This document shows, piece after piece, positions 37,111 through 46,900 of a stretch of 64,000 bases of DNA (the stretch's first letter is position 1; each line of letters begins with the position of its first letter). The stretch covers positions 2,852,001-2,916,000 of the forward strand of contig OX638330.1 of assembly GCA_951812725.1 (NCBI GenBank). Direction: 5' to 3'. The notes beneath the pieces were generated by a model. That model had not been told where the DNA came from. It made no database searches and saw nothing but the letters and a program-made list of their open reading frames with translations. Made by a program: the position numbers and the translations under genes. Source of the stretch: an uncultured Caldilineaceae bacterium. GTDB lineage: Bacteria; Chloroflexota; Anaerolineae; Caldilineales; Caldilineaceae.

Positions 37111-37937
37111 CCCAGCAGGCTGCGCCGCTGGACTCCGGTCCACCGCTGGACTCCGATCCATTTGATGGCAGCCGAATGGGGCTGCTTGATCATCTGACCG
37201 AATTGCGCAACCGGATGATCTGGATTGTTGGCTCCCTTTTGTTTGGAGTTGTCGCCAGTATCGCCTTTGTCGAGCCGGTCATTGCTTTTATTACTGCCCC
37301 CGTTACCAATGCCAGTGGCTCTGAGGATGAAATAAGCAGGTTGATAGCAATTGGCCCCACGGACACGATTTTTGTGTTCTTTAAGGTGATGTTTGTGATG
37401 GGCGTGATCGTTGCTATGCCGGTGCTGGTCTACCAGATCGTTGCATTCATTGCCCCAGGGCTTTATCCCCACGAAAAACGCGGCCTGTTTATGCTCTTGC
37501 CCGGCGTTATGGTTCTTTTCTTCGGCGGCGCCGCATTTGCCAATTTCGTTATGCTGCCAGTGGCGGTCAGTTTTCTGCAGAATTTCCTGGGAGATGTGAT
37601 CGATCAGGAGTGGACTGTAGACCGTTATATTGGGTTTTTCACTCGCATCGTCTTCTGGATTGGTGTTGCCTTCGAGACTCCGCTCGTGATCGCCTTCCTG
37701 GCGCGCATTGGGCTCGTCAGCGGGCCGCAGTTGCTGGGAATGTGGCGGCAGGCGATTGTTATAATCTCGGTTGTGGCGGCAATGATAACGCCGACGATCG
37801 ATCCGATCAATATGACAATAGTCATGTTACCGCTCATCAGTCTCTTTTTTCTCGGGGTTGGGCTAGCCTACGTGCTTTACAAGCCGAGGGCGCCACGCGA
37901 CTTGGATGAGATGGACTGGGGCGATGATGAAGAATGA
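37107..37937 (+). CDS. tatC: Sec-independent protein translocase TatC
   Basis: 276 residues with six predicted membrane spans. Tat substrate receptor signatures: MGLLDHLTELRNRMI near 23-37 including the conserved Glu, FFKVMFVMGVIVAMPVLVYQI in TM2, and the FAPGLYPHEK-like IAPGLYPHEKR loop with Glu. Acidic cytoplasmic tail DEMDWGDDEE. The GTG at 37107 overlaps the tatA stop (GTGA). The next small gene overlaps its 3' end. Confidence 0.94.
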   Translation: MTQQAAPLDSGPPLDSDPFDGSRMGLLDHLTELRNRMIWIVGSLLFGVVASIAFVEPVIAFITAPVTNASGSEDEISRLIAIGPTDTIFVFFKVMFVMGVIVAMPVLVYQIVAFIAPGLYPHEKRGLFMLLPGVMVLFFGGAAFANFVMLPVAVSFLQNFLGDVIDQEWTVDRYIGFFTRIVFWIGVAFETPLVIAFLARIGLVSGPQLLGMWRQAIVIISVVAAMITPTIDPINMTIVMLPLISLFFLGVGLAYVLYKPRAPRDLDEMDWGDDEE

Positions 37938-38127
37938 CCGGGCGTCGCTGATCGCTCGTAAGCAGGAAGTTCTGCGAGAGTTGACGCGAGCGCAGCGACA
38001 ACTGGAAGCCATTCGGAGTGCTGAAAATCGGCATCAGCTGCGCCAGCAGCAACAGTTGGAGAATGAAGTTGAGCAGTTGATGGCTGAAGAGTATCGCCTG
38101 CGCATCGCAATCGATCGTTCGAGATAG
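37924..38127 (+). CDS. Small coiled-coil protein overlapping tatC
   Basis: 67 residues starting MMKNDRASL, almost entirely one amphipathic helix with heptad spacing (LIARKQEVLRELTRAQRQLE and QQQLENEVEQLMAEEYRL). Starts inside the last 14 bases of tatC in another frame. No ribosome-binding site of quality is seen, but coupling with tatC would not require one. No named family recognised; real expression is likely but not certain. Confidence 0.5.
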   Translation: MMKNDRASLIARKQEVLRELTRAQRQLEAIRSAENRHQLRQQQQLENEVEQLMAEEYRLRIAIDRSR

Positions 38128-38271
38128 CGATGCGCAGGCGTTGCACGTATACCGACCTAAGACGCCATCACATCAAGCCCGGGAAAGAAGGATGGTTGTA
38201 GACTTAAGTCCGGCAGGGGCAGGTAGGCATCAACATCGACATCGCGTTGTCATTCGCAGACAGAGGGCGCT

Positions 38272-39099
38272 TTGCAGGAACGGTTTGACGCTTTCATCAC
38301 CGCCGGTTACGACCCGGACAAACTGGATCAGGTCAGCGTAGCGGCTGGCGCGGCCCACAAGTCTCTGGTTCCTCTAGCGGGAATGCCGATGGCCTGGCAT
38401 GTGGTACAGGCTCTTGCTGAGAGTGGCCGAGTCGGTGAAATTGTTGTAGTTGGTCTGGAGCCGGATGAGATTGATTTTGGCGTAGCCGTTCATCATGTGC
38501 CCAACCAACCTAATCTCTGGGCCAGCCAAAATGCCGGGTTGCGCAAACTCCGCGAACTGAATCCAGACGACCGCTACATCCTCGCACTATCCGCCGACAT
38601 AGCTCTTCTGACCGGCAACATCATCGACACTTTTATCAAGGCCTGCGAGCCATTGACGTCTGAAGTCTATTGGGGCGTGGTTCATAAGGATGTAATGCTG
38701 GCCGCCTTTCCCGACAGCAAGCGCACGTACCTGCCGCTGCGGGAAGGATCATTCTGCAGCAGCGATCTTTATTTGGGGAAATTGTCGGCGGGCTTCCGCA
38801 TCCAGGAGCGAGTTCGATATTTCATCGACAATCGCAAGAATATACTAGCGCAGGTGTGGAAGCTGGGTCTGCCGACGATGGTCAAGTTCTTGTTTCGGCG
38901 GCTAGGTATGGCTGATATTGTTGAACTTGCTTACAGGATCGCGGGTATCCACGGCGGGCCGGTGGTTCTGCCGGTGGCAGAGGCCGGGATGGATGTGGAC
39001 AAGCCTGAACAGCTTCTGCAAGTGCGAAGCTACCTGGAGAGACATCCCGGTCACCCAGCCAATACTCGCAAGCGGCCGTCAGGACAGGGTGAGGTCTGA
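38272..39099 (+). CDS. MobA-like NTP transferase domain protein
   Basis: 275 residues with a nucleotidyltransferase (NTP_transf_3/GT-A) fold. The opening FDAFITAGYDPDKLDQVS corresponds to the usual xAGG-x nucleotide loop, but the second Gly is Tyr here; HKSLVPLAGMPMAWHVVQAL is the conserved KPLxxxxGKPM-type block at about 29-48; the ALSADIALLTGNIID segment carries the metal-binding Asp (residue about 106). It may transfer a nucleotide to a sugar-phosphate or cofactor; substrate unknown. TTG start at 38272, the only plausible start. Followed two bases later by a PAP2 phosphatase, suggesting a lipid or sugar-phosphate pathway. Confidence 0.72.
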   Translation: MQERFDAFITAGYDPDKLDQVSVAAGAAHKSLVPLAGMPMAWHVVQALAESGRVGEIVVVGLEPDEIDFGVAVHHVPNQPNLWASQNAGLRKLRELNPDDRYILALSADIALLTGNIIDTFIKACEPLTSEVYWGVVHKDVMLAAFPDSKRTYLPLREGSFCSSDLYLGKLSAGFRIQERVRYFIDNRKNILAQVWKLGLPTMVKFLFRRLGMADIVELAYRIAGIHGGPVVLPVAEAGMDVDKPEQLLQVRSYLERHPGHPANTRKRPSGQGEV

Positions 39100-39101
39100 G
39101 A

Positions 39102-39653
39102 ATGCACAGGCTGCTGGAGGCGCTTAACGGGTTGGACGAAACGTACACAGCCCGGGCTGCTCTGAACGATGAACAGCTATCGAAGCGGCACCCTCTCTTC
39201 TGGTTGGCCCATATCGGGGCGCATCTTGGGGACTCGGTTGTTTGGCTGCTGGTGACGCTCTTTTTGTGGCGGCAGTCCGATGGCAACCGACAGAAGCGGG
39301 GTACTCTGTTTGGCTGGGTTTTGTCGTTCGCGGTGAGTATTATTGGGACACTGTTGGTGAAGCAGGCGGTTCGGCGGACGCGGCCGGGCAGCGGACGCTT
39401 CCTCTACGCGGGCGGGGCTGACAAGCATAGTTTCCCGAGCGGGCACGGGGTGCGCTGCGGTGTTATTTTGACGTGGGCGACAGCTTTCTGGCCCGGCGCA
39501 GGGAAGCTGGCTCCTCTGCTCGTCCTGTGGATAGGATGGGCGAGAGTGGCGCTGAACATCCACTATATTGGGGATGTGGTTGCCGGCCTGGCTCTTGGGG
39601 TTGGTCTGTCTCGAATAATTCGTGGACGTGCATGGGGCCAGCGCAAGAAGTGA
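39102..39653 (+). CDS. PAP2-family membrane phosphatase
   Basis: 183 residues, integral membrane acid phosphatase of the PAP2/undecaprenyl-pyrophosphatase-PgpB type. The three catalytic motifs are present in order: KQAVRRTRP (K-x6-RP) near 87, PSGH near 108, and ARVALNIHYIGDVVAG (the R-x5-H-x3-D motif) near 147. Hydrophobic segments surround them. It probably dephosphorylates a lipid phosphate such as undecaprenyl-PP or phosphatidyl lipid. ATG at 39102, with GAGGT upstream, two bases after the transferase gene. Confidence 0.9.
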   Translation: MHRLLEALNGLDETYTARAALNDEQLSKRHPLFWLAHIGAHLGDSVVWLLVTLFLWRQSDGNRQKRGTLFGWVLSFAVSIIGTLLVKQAVRRTRPGSGRFLYAGGADKHSFPSGHGVRCGVILTWATAFWPGAGKLAPLLVLWIGWARVALNIHYIGDVVAGLALGVGLSRIIRGRAWGQRKK

Positions 39654-39692
39654 CGTTAAGCGTCCGTTCGCCTATAGTGCAAGAACGGCTCG

Positions 39693-41771
39693 TTACGGCG
39701 CTCGCAGATGCTCGATTCTGTACTCGTAGTAAGCTTCCTCGGTGGTCACCGGCGTCAGCCCGCTGATTGCCAGGACGACTTCGCTTCCCCTGTCCAAACC
39801 CTCCAAATCGATGCGGACGGTGCCGTCAGTTTCCACCGGCGCCCGCTCGAAGCTCGCCAGATTGCCGTTTTTGAACACCATAATCTGGACTAACCATTCC
39901 TGTGGAAGTTGATTGTCGGTCAGGATCCAGCCTTCGCTTTCCCAGCCACCGGCGCCACTTCCCCAGTTAGTGGCGTAGCCAATGGCGGGGATTTCGATCT
40001 CGTCAACGAACCAACCGGGGGCATTGACAGCGTCATCGGTCACGTACTCAAAACGCAGGAATACTTTTTCGCCGGCATAGGCCCGCAGGTCAAAGGATTC
40101 ATTAACCCAGTCGGGAGCCGAGGAGAAGGACGAAGTCGCGCTCTGCGCGGTGTAGGCATGGCCGAAGCTGTTGCCGCTTGGGTTGGAGGTAGTGGTCCGC
40201 TGGCCTGGCAGGATATCCCACTTGCGGCCATCGCGGCTGGCGAGAACGTAGCCGTAGTCGTAATTGGTTTCGATGTCGAACCACATGCGCACGTTCATAG
40301 TCAGGGCGGCGTTGAAAGGCACATCAGAGAAGTCGAATGCGCGGGTCAGGCGAACATCGGAATCGTCGGTCCGGTTGCTCCACCAGGCAAGGTTGCCGCT
40401 AAACTGCGCGACATCGGCGTATCGCGTTTCTGTAGTTCCTTCAAAGTAGACGGAGGCGTCGCTGCGTTCGCTAAAGGCGATGTAATCTACGCCGAAATTG
40501 GGGACTGAGCCTTGCAAAGTTTTTTGCGACAGACTCCTGACAGTCTCCTCAAGTTCGGGAGCGGGTGTCTGCAACTGCTGGTAGCCGAAGATTCCATGGC
40601 GGGCGAGCGCGTCGAAATCGTTGACGTAGTTGGCGATAGCCCAATCGGCGAATACATCTTCGAAGGTCAGGTCCAGACCGGCTTCCTGGAGCGCGGCATC
40701 GAATCCTTGGGTACCGTTGTCTTGCTGGGAAACGACCGCCCTCGTCATTTCCTCGCCGAAGCGCTGCAGGAAGTAGGCCATAAAGAGATAGGATGCCCCG
40801 TAATGCCTGGCGTTGTCATTGGGGTCTAAATTCCAGGTGTTCAGTTGCGTATCGGGCTGGCGTGCGTAAACGCGGGCGAATCCTAATTCAGGGGGATAGC
40901 CAGCGACTTCCTGGGCCAGTTCACTCATTCCTTCATTGACCCAAGTCTCTTCGTTACGATCATTGTTCCAATGAACCATGTGCTGGAATTCATGGGCCAG
41001 CACGGTCTCGTAGACCGCATAGTCATCGATTCGGCGCAGCCAGTCCAGGCTGATGGTAAACATCTCCTTCTGGTTGGAAAACGGGTTGGCGAGAGAGCTG
41101 AAGGCGTCGGCGCTGCTGAAGTAGCCGGCGATTCCCCGGCCCAGGTCAGTGGCATGGAGAATGTGAAGACGTCGGTCGGCGTCGATTCCCGGGCTTGCCT
41201 CCGCGCCGAAAAAGGCCCGTACCTGAGGATAGATATTTTGGGCGAATCGATCTGCGGACGCGGCCATCGCTTCCGGGTCAAGACCGTGGCCGCGCTCAGC
41301 CCAGACATAGACTACGTCGTTCTTGTAGAGCAACTCGGCCTCAACCTGGAAGTGCTCGTTGGTGTCCACGTTCGCCGCCCAGAATGGGACTTTGTCGCCG
41401 ACGGTATAGATTTGGGCGGGAGCGGTTTCGGGGATGAAATCGACGCCGGGTCGAAGGCGGAGGGCAAGATCTCTCAGGTCGCGGGTGGGGACGGACACAG
41501 GCTGGCGCGCCTGTGACCCTGATGCCAGCGCTATAGGTCGAATTTTTAGCTTGGCACTGGTCGGCCCTTCAGCGGATTCAACGCGCGCGGAAGTCGGGGT
41601 GGAATCTGGAGAAACCTGACCCTGCACATTGATGCGGGCAGGGCTGTCAGTGTCGCTACTATCCTGGAAGAGCAGGCTTGCAATGGAGGTGCATCCACCC
41701 AAGGTGAGGAAGCCGGTCAGGAGGAACGCGGCGACAAATAAGTGATGGACTCGCTTCATAACTTTGCGCAT
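39693..41771 (-). CDS. Secreted M6-like (immune inhibitor A type) metallopeptidase lipoprotein
   Basis: 692 residues. MRKVMKRVHHLF and a hydrophobic run end in the lipobox LTLGGC, so it is membrane-tethered outside the cell. The catalytic region VLAHEFQHMVHW (HExxH) with the downstream NEGMSE helix supplies two His and a Glu/Glu environment of a zincin. The C-terminal half has beta-rich modules; the block FRFEYVTDDAVNAPGWFVDEIEIP is diagnostic of immune-inhibitor-A-like peptidases. Role: degradation of external protein (inference). Frame open to 41996; ATG 41771 is chosen for the signal peptide, ATG 41759 is also possible. Confidence 0.82.
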   Translation of the reverse strand: MRKVMKRVHHLFVAAFLLTGFLTLGGCTSIASLLFQDSSDTDSPARINVQGQVSPDSTPTSARVESAEGPTSAKLKIRPIALASGSQARQPVSVPTRDLRDLALRLRPGVDFIPETAPAQIYTVGDKVPFWAANVDTNEHFQVEAELLYKNDVVYVWAERGHGLDPEAMAASADRFAQNIYPQVRAFFGAEASPGIDADRRLHILHATDLGRGIAGYFSSADAFSSLANPFSNQKEMFTISLDWLRRIDDYAVYETVLAHEFQHMVHWNNDRNEETWVNEGMSELAQEVAGYPPELGFARVYARQPDTQLNTWNLDPNDNARHYGASYLFMAYFLQRFGEEMTRAVVSQQDNGTQGFDAALQEAGLDLTFEDVFADWAIANYVNDFDALARHGIFGYQQLQTPAPELEETVRSLSQKTLQGSVPNFGVDYIAFSERSDASVYFEGTTETRYADVAQFSGNLAWWSNRTDDSDVRLTRAFDFSDVPFNAALTMNVRMWFDIETNYDYGYVLASRDGRKWDILPGQRTTTSNPSGNSFGHAYTAQSATSSFSSAPDWVNESFDLRAYAGEKVFLRFEYVTDDAVNAPGWFVDEIEIPAIGYATNWGSGAGGWESEGWILTDNQLPQEWLVQIMVFKNGNLASFERAPVETDGTVRIDLEGLDRGSEVVLAISGLTPVTTEEAYYEYRIEHLRAP

Positions 41772-41935
41772 TTGATTAGGTGTGGGGCGTTGTTGTCGGA
41801 GAACCGTTGGCGGAGACTGGTTTCGTTCGCGCTCATTTATATGTGTAGGCTGCCAGGTCGGCAAGAGATAGAAGGCTACTGAGGGTTGGCTTGAAGAATC
41901 CTTCTCAGATTGCCAACTTGGCTGAGCCACTTCAT

Positions 41936-42853
41936 TTAGCGGCCTATGACTCGATGTTCCAAGCCGGGTGCTATGGTCCTTTCGGTTGCGTCCCAACTGA
42001 TGGGGGGCGGCCGCGGCGATTCAAAGTTACGGAAGACGCGGCCGAGGATAGCGACGGCAACACCGACGTAGACAATGCTGCCGAGGAACCAGATCATGCC
42101 TCCGCTGACCATCTGATCTTGCAGTGTGGTCAGCCCGGGGACGGGTAGACGGCCGTCATAGTAGGTGTAGGCCGGCGTCTGGCGGAATGCCAGGGTCACG
42201 CCGGTAACCATATTTGGAACTTCACCGCCAATTATCACATAGAGAAAGGCGACGGCCGGGTGCATGGCCGAGCGCAGGCGCGGCCCGGTTCCCAGTGGAT
42301 GCCACCAGAAAAGCATGTATGTGATCCAGACGCCCCACAGGCTTATACGATAGACAGCAGGATGGGACAGTAGCCGGTTGGCGATGGCAGGCTCATGCCA
42401 GAGCAGGAAAACGCTGAATGCAAGCAGCCAGATCACGAGCGGGTGCGTCACCTTGCGAATGAGGCGCCCAAACGGTGTCGAATATTTGAGCATACCCACA
42501 ACCCGGCGCCGGGAGGAAGCAGGAAGGCCGCGCAGTATGACGTGCGCCGGACAGGCCAACCACAAGAGAGGCGGCGCCAGAAGGCCGATGAGGATTTGCT
42601 GGGCGGCTCTGCCGATCAATAGCTCCTGCTGCAGGACTACGAGGGGCGAATGGAGTGCAAGCGCCAGCGCAAAGATGCCGGCAATGTAGCTGACCAGTCG
42701 AGCCGTGCTTGCCAGTGGGGCAGAAGTGCGCCGCATTCGCAGCCAACCCCACGCATAGGGAAGGAAGAGAGATAGCAAGACTGCGGCCGAAACAGGATAG
42801 AACTTCCAGGCAGTCAAGAGTTCGGGAATTGAGGCATTCATGGATGCAAGCAT
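41936..42853 (-). CDS. ctaG: Cytochrome c oxidase assembly protein, CtaG (caa3) family
   Basis: 305 residues with about seven membrane segments. Family hallmarks: ALALHSPLVVLQQELLIGRAAQQILIGLLAPPLLWLA in the second and third segments, HEPAIANRLL after the fifth (conserved His) and LFWWHPLGTGP. CtaG of this type is needed for copper insertion into cytochrome oxidase. The frame is open well upstream, but the ATG at 42853 (or 42841) begins a normal N-terminus. Together with SCO1 at 59937 it shows aerobic respiration with a heme-copper oxidase. Confidence 0.87.
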   Translation of the reverse strand: MLASMNASIPELLTAWKFYPVSAAVLLSLFLPYAWGWLRMRRTSAPLASTARLVSYIAGIFALALALHSPLVVLQQELLIGRAAQQILIGLLAPPLLWLACPAHVILRGLPASSRRRVVGMLKYSTPFGRLIRKVTHPLVIWLLAFSVFLLWHEPAIANRLLSHPAVYRISLWGVWITYMLFWWHPLGTGPRLRSAMHPAVAFLYVIIGGEVPNMVTGVTLAFRQTPAYTYYDGRLPVPGLTTLQDQMVSGGMIWFLGSIVYVGVAVAILGRVFRNFESPRPPPISWDATERTIAPGLEHRVIGR

Positions 42854-43143
42854 AGTCGCGTGAAGGCGAATTGCCAAACCGAGAGGATATGTCAGAGGTT
42901 TGGTCTGCAGAAGGGCGGCGTCAACTCTGTTTTGGTCGAATTTACAGTCTGGTGGCAGAATCGAGGCGACGCAACTTATGGCCGAATTGAGGGCCTGTGC
43001 CACAGCGTTTTTTCTCCTGTACAGGCCAACGTGCCAGGCAAGCGAATGCGATTGAAATCGAGCGGAATGGAAGATTGGGCCCAGCCTCGAGATGCAAGCC
43101 AGGTGGTGGCGAGTCTCCCAGTTTTTTTGAGGGATAGAAGTCA

Positions 43144-43521
43144 ATGGCAGAAAAGGCGGAAAGTGTATACCAGAAGATGCTTCTGGTCGTTCGTGAGATT
43201 CCGCGGGGACAGGTCGCGACTTACGGCCAGATTGCGTGGATTGTGGGTGCGGCGACACCGCGTATGGCCGGCTATGCGTTAGGGGGGTTGCCGGAGGAGA
43301 CGGACGTTCCCTGGCAGAGGGTGGTCAACAGCCGCGGGGGCATCAGCCCGCGAGGGGATCCGCTGGCAACGGAACGGCAACGAAATCTGCTGGTAGAAGA
43401 GGGCGTCCGGTTTCTGGCGGACGGCCGCATCGACCTGGACTGTTACGGTTGGGCAGGGCCGGATCCGGACTGGTTAGAGGCGCGCGGCTTTACGCGGCTG
43501 CCATGGCGCTCAGGCGCCTGA
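43144..43521 (+). CDS. Alkyltransferase-like (MGMT-family) protein
   Basis: 125 residues equivalent to the C-terminal domain of O6-methylguanine methyltransferase: VYQKMLLVVREIPRGQVATYGQIAWIVG at 8-35 contains the DNA-binding helix with the Tyr and Arg finger. In place of the catalytic PCHR motif it has PWQRVV (residues 55-60), so the acceptor Cys is replaced by Trp, as in Atl1/Atl proteins that flag O6-alkylguanine for nucleotide excision repair. ATG at 43144 with GAGGGA ten bases upstream. Followed by repeat copy G. Confidence 0.9.
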   Translation: MAEKAESVYQKMLLVVREIPRGQVATYGQIAWIVGAATPRMAGYALGGLPEETDVPWQRVVNSRGGISPRGDPLATERQRNLLVEEGVRFLADGRIDLDCYGWAGPDPDWLEARGFTRLPWRSGA

Positions 43522-43904
43522 GCCGGCTGTATCTTCTGGGGAGGCTTGTATGGACGCGCCATGGGTGGGTTCGTAGTAACCGGCAAGCCACGTTCAGTGA
43601 CGGTATTGGCGGTCCTTTCATGGTCGCGGCCATGCAGGCCATCTGACAGTGCATTTGGTTGGCAGCCGCCACTATGATCGTGCCGCACTGCCGGAATGAA
43701 TTCGTAAGGTCGGTGAGGGATGGTTTTGGAGGGGGGCGTTGCGGGGGCGCAGCCCCTGCACAAGGGAGGGCCGAAGGCCCGACCGCCCATATGAGTGACA
43801 GCAACTTGCAGCGCGGGCGATCACGTTACGCGACTTCTGGGAAGGAGATTGAAGTCGAGAGAGATTGGATTCAGATTGGGGCGCGGGATATTGTCGACAG
43901 CCGT
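43522..43904. other. Intergenic region with repeat copy G
   Basis: No gene. Contains extragenic repeat copy G (43573-43790) between the convergent Atl-like and YfhO/flippase genes; the remaining bases show no clear terminator T-run. Confidence 0.6.
43573..43790 (+). repeat. Dispersed extragenic repeat, copy G
   Basis: About 218 bp with the head GTAGTAACCGGCAAGCCA, shared middle blocks (CAGGCCATCTGA, TTTGGTTGGCAGCCGCC) and the core at 43707-43786. The left terminal repeat has lost one base of CGGTCGG, but hairpin 1 and the GGGCC-GAA-GGCCC form of hairpin 2 are intact. Confidence 0.85.
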
Positions 43905-46900
43905 CTAGGCTTGTTCCACTTCTTCTTGCACCTGCCAGCCAAGGCGTTTATTGAGAAGCGCCCCGACAGCGACCCGCAGATCGGCATCTGTGAAACCGCC
44001 GGTCAGCGCCAGGACGGCGGCGTAAACGACCCAGCCGGGGAGAATCGCCAGCCAAACGTCAACGCCGATCGAGGTCATACCATAGAGAACGGTCCCCATG
44101 GCGACGGCCGAGAGCAGCGGCCGCCAGGTCAAGTCCGGCCAGGCGACGGCGCCAACGTGGCGGCGGACACGGCGGGCGAAGAGGAGGAGCAGACAGACTT
44201 CGCTAAGAATGGTCACCACGGCGGCGCCAATGAAGCCGAATACCGGGATCAGCAGGAGGTTGCCCACCAGGTTGAAGAGGACCCCTAAGACAAAGGCCTT
44301 CGTGAGATAGCGTTGCTGGTCGGCGGCGATGAGTACGTATTGCGTAACGCTGTTGACGAAGCCGACGGGAATGCTCCAGATTATTACCTGCAGCGCCAGC
44401 ACAGAGCCGCTCCGATAGCTGAGCGTGCCACATTCGAATGCCCCCAGGGCGTTCTCCAGCAGGCGGCAGGTGCAGGCGGAAAACGCGGAGGCTTCGCCGG
44501 AAGCACTGGCAAATTGCGCGCCTCCGAGCAGATATATGAGCGGTTGCGCCAATGCTGCAATTGTCACCGCTACTGGCAGGCTTATCAACAACAAGAGACG
44601 CACACTTAGCGTATAGGAGCGCAGGAGTGCGGCTCCCTCCTGCTTTGCCAAGCGACTCATCAGGGGGAAGATGGCCAAGGTAAAGGTGCTGGGAATGATG
44701 TTCAGCCCGTCCAGGTATTTGAGAGCGACGCTGTAGAGGCCCACGCTTGCGGCACCGGCAAGAGGCCGCAGAATCCAGATGTCGATGCGCCAGAAAACGG
44801 TCGCCAGGAGGTGGTTGATCATGAGCGGACCGCTGGTTGCAAGCATCCACTTCTGAAGGGACCAGTCCCATTTCCATTGGGGCCTGAAGAGGGTTGAGCG
44901 CACGAGCCAGCTCAGCCAAAAGAGTTGGACCAGGTTGACGGCCAGCGCTACCCATGCCAGACCAACGATTCCCCAGCCAAGCAGCAGCACCAGTGCCCCT
45001 AAAGACACCTGCAGTAGAGCCATGGCACTGCCGAGGCCGGCTGGGTATTCCATTTTTTCGAAGGCATTGAACAGGTTGCTGAAGGCATCAGACCAGTTGG
45101 CGACAAGCATAACTAAAGCGAACACGGCGACGGCTTGCAGTTCCACGCGACCGATGGGTGCAGGAGCATCCAAGATCAGGGGGCACCCTGTCCAGCTTGT
45201 TGTAAGAGCCAAGAACGAGGTCCACATGTTGGCTGGAGAGTCGCCCCTAGTCGCAGTTGCGCTTAAGACGGATGTGAACTGGGAGCCGCCTACTGCCAGA
45301 ATCATCAGCAAGATGCTTGCGGCCCACAGAAGGGTACGAAGGGACAACACGTTCGTAAGATAGAGGCTGGATTTGTTTTTATCTTTGGCAACTTCGCGGG
45401 TGACAAGAGTGCCCAAGCCGTAGCGGCTCAGAATCTCGAAGATCCCATAGACGGCGACAACCCAAGCATATTGACCGGTTCCCACCGGCCCCAGCATTCG
45501 CACGTACAACATTGCAAAGGCGAAGTAAATTACTCTGTTCGCCAGATTGAGGCCCATGGCCACGACCGAATTCTTGGCAACAGTGCGCGCTGCGTTGGCG
45601 GTTGCGTCTGGCCGGTAGAATCGCCCCCACGCCCACCACAGCAGAAGGAGCAGGCTCAACATCGCTGCCAGAAAACTGACATAGAGGCCCAGCTTGAAGC
45701 TCATTGGGCTGTAGGTGAAGCGGACAGTCCACTGGCCGCCTTCGGGCAGATAGACGGCGCGGAATGCCGAGTTGGCGCGATGGATGGTCAACTCCTGCTC
45801 GTCGTTTTCATCGCCGCCGAAGGGCCGCAGATAGGCTTTCCAACCGGGAAAATAGGCGTCTGTAAGGACCAGCCAACCCCGATCGTCGAGGTTGACGTCG
45901 ACGAATACTGAGTTGGCAGTATACCGGCTGATAGTCGTGTCCGCTGTCTGCGGGCTGGATGGGTTGAGCGCGTTGGCAGGCGCGGGCGGTTCTTCAATGA
46001 AAACAGTCCGGCGCAGATCCGCGTCCTGGAGGGGCTGTTCTGCAGGAGGGAGGACGACAGCCTCGGCGGCAATGAAGGTGCGAGGGAAGGCCTCCAGGTT
46101 TTCGTAGACGCGGAGCGAGTCTTCTTCGTATACCTTGGCCCACGTGTCCGAATTGGGCACGATCAGTTCGGAAAGGACGTACTTGACGCCCATAAGGTCG
46201 AGCAGCCGATTTTCCAGCGCGGCAAAGGGATTGCCACCATTTTCTGATGTGCCCGAAGCATAGATCGGGGCAATTCTGTTGTAGAGCAGCTCGCCGCTCT
46301 GATCGGCGATGCGATTCATCACGCCAACATATTGTTTCGGAATTATCGAATCGTAGCCGCGAATGTCCTGCCAGCCGTAGTACATGCCGACATTGGCATT
46401 GAAGGTCTTGCTGCCGGGGGCGTCAAAGGTGGTAAATCTGAAAGGGGAGAAGTGGATGTTGCCGTCCGAGCCGGCGTCCTCTTTCTGATTGATGAACTGC
46501 ACGACCGGCGGCACATTTTTGAGGGGAGACAGTGCCGGGTCGGTTGCAGGATTGAAGGAGCCGTGGACGCCAAAGAGGTCGAGTGCGAGAAGGGCGACGA
46601 ACGCGAAAGGTAGTGCTGTAGCAGAGCGCATCGCGATACCGGCAGCGCGGGGATTCGCGCCGTTTGCTTGTCCTTCTCTGCGGGCCTTTGCTTTCGTCCG
46701 AGTAAGCAGCCACAGGATCAGTCCGCTGGTTACGGCGACAGCGCCGAAACGGGCCAGTCCGACACTCTGATATCCCCAAAACATGCGCCCATCTGCAAAT
46801 GCTGCTTGCGCCAGGTCGGAAGCATCCACGACGCGCTGCGCCAGGTTGATGAATGGTGAAGGGACGAAATAACTGGCCACTACTGCCAACAGGGCGGCCA

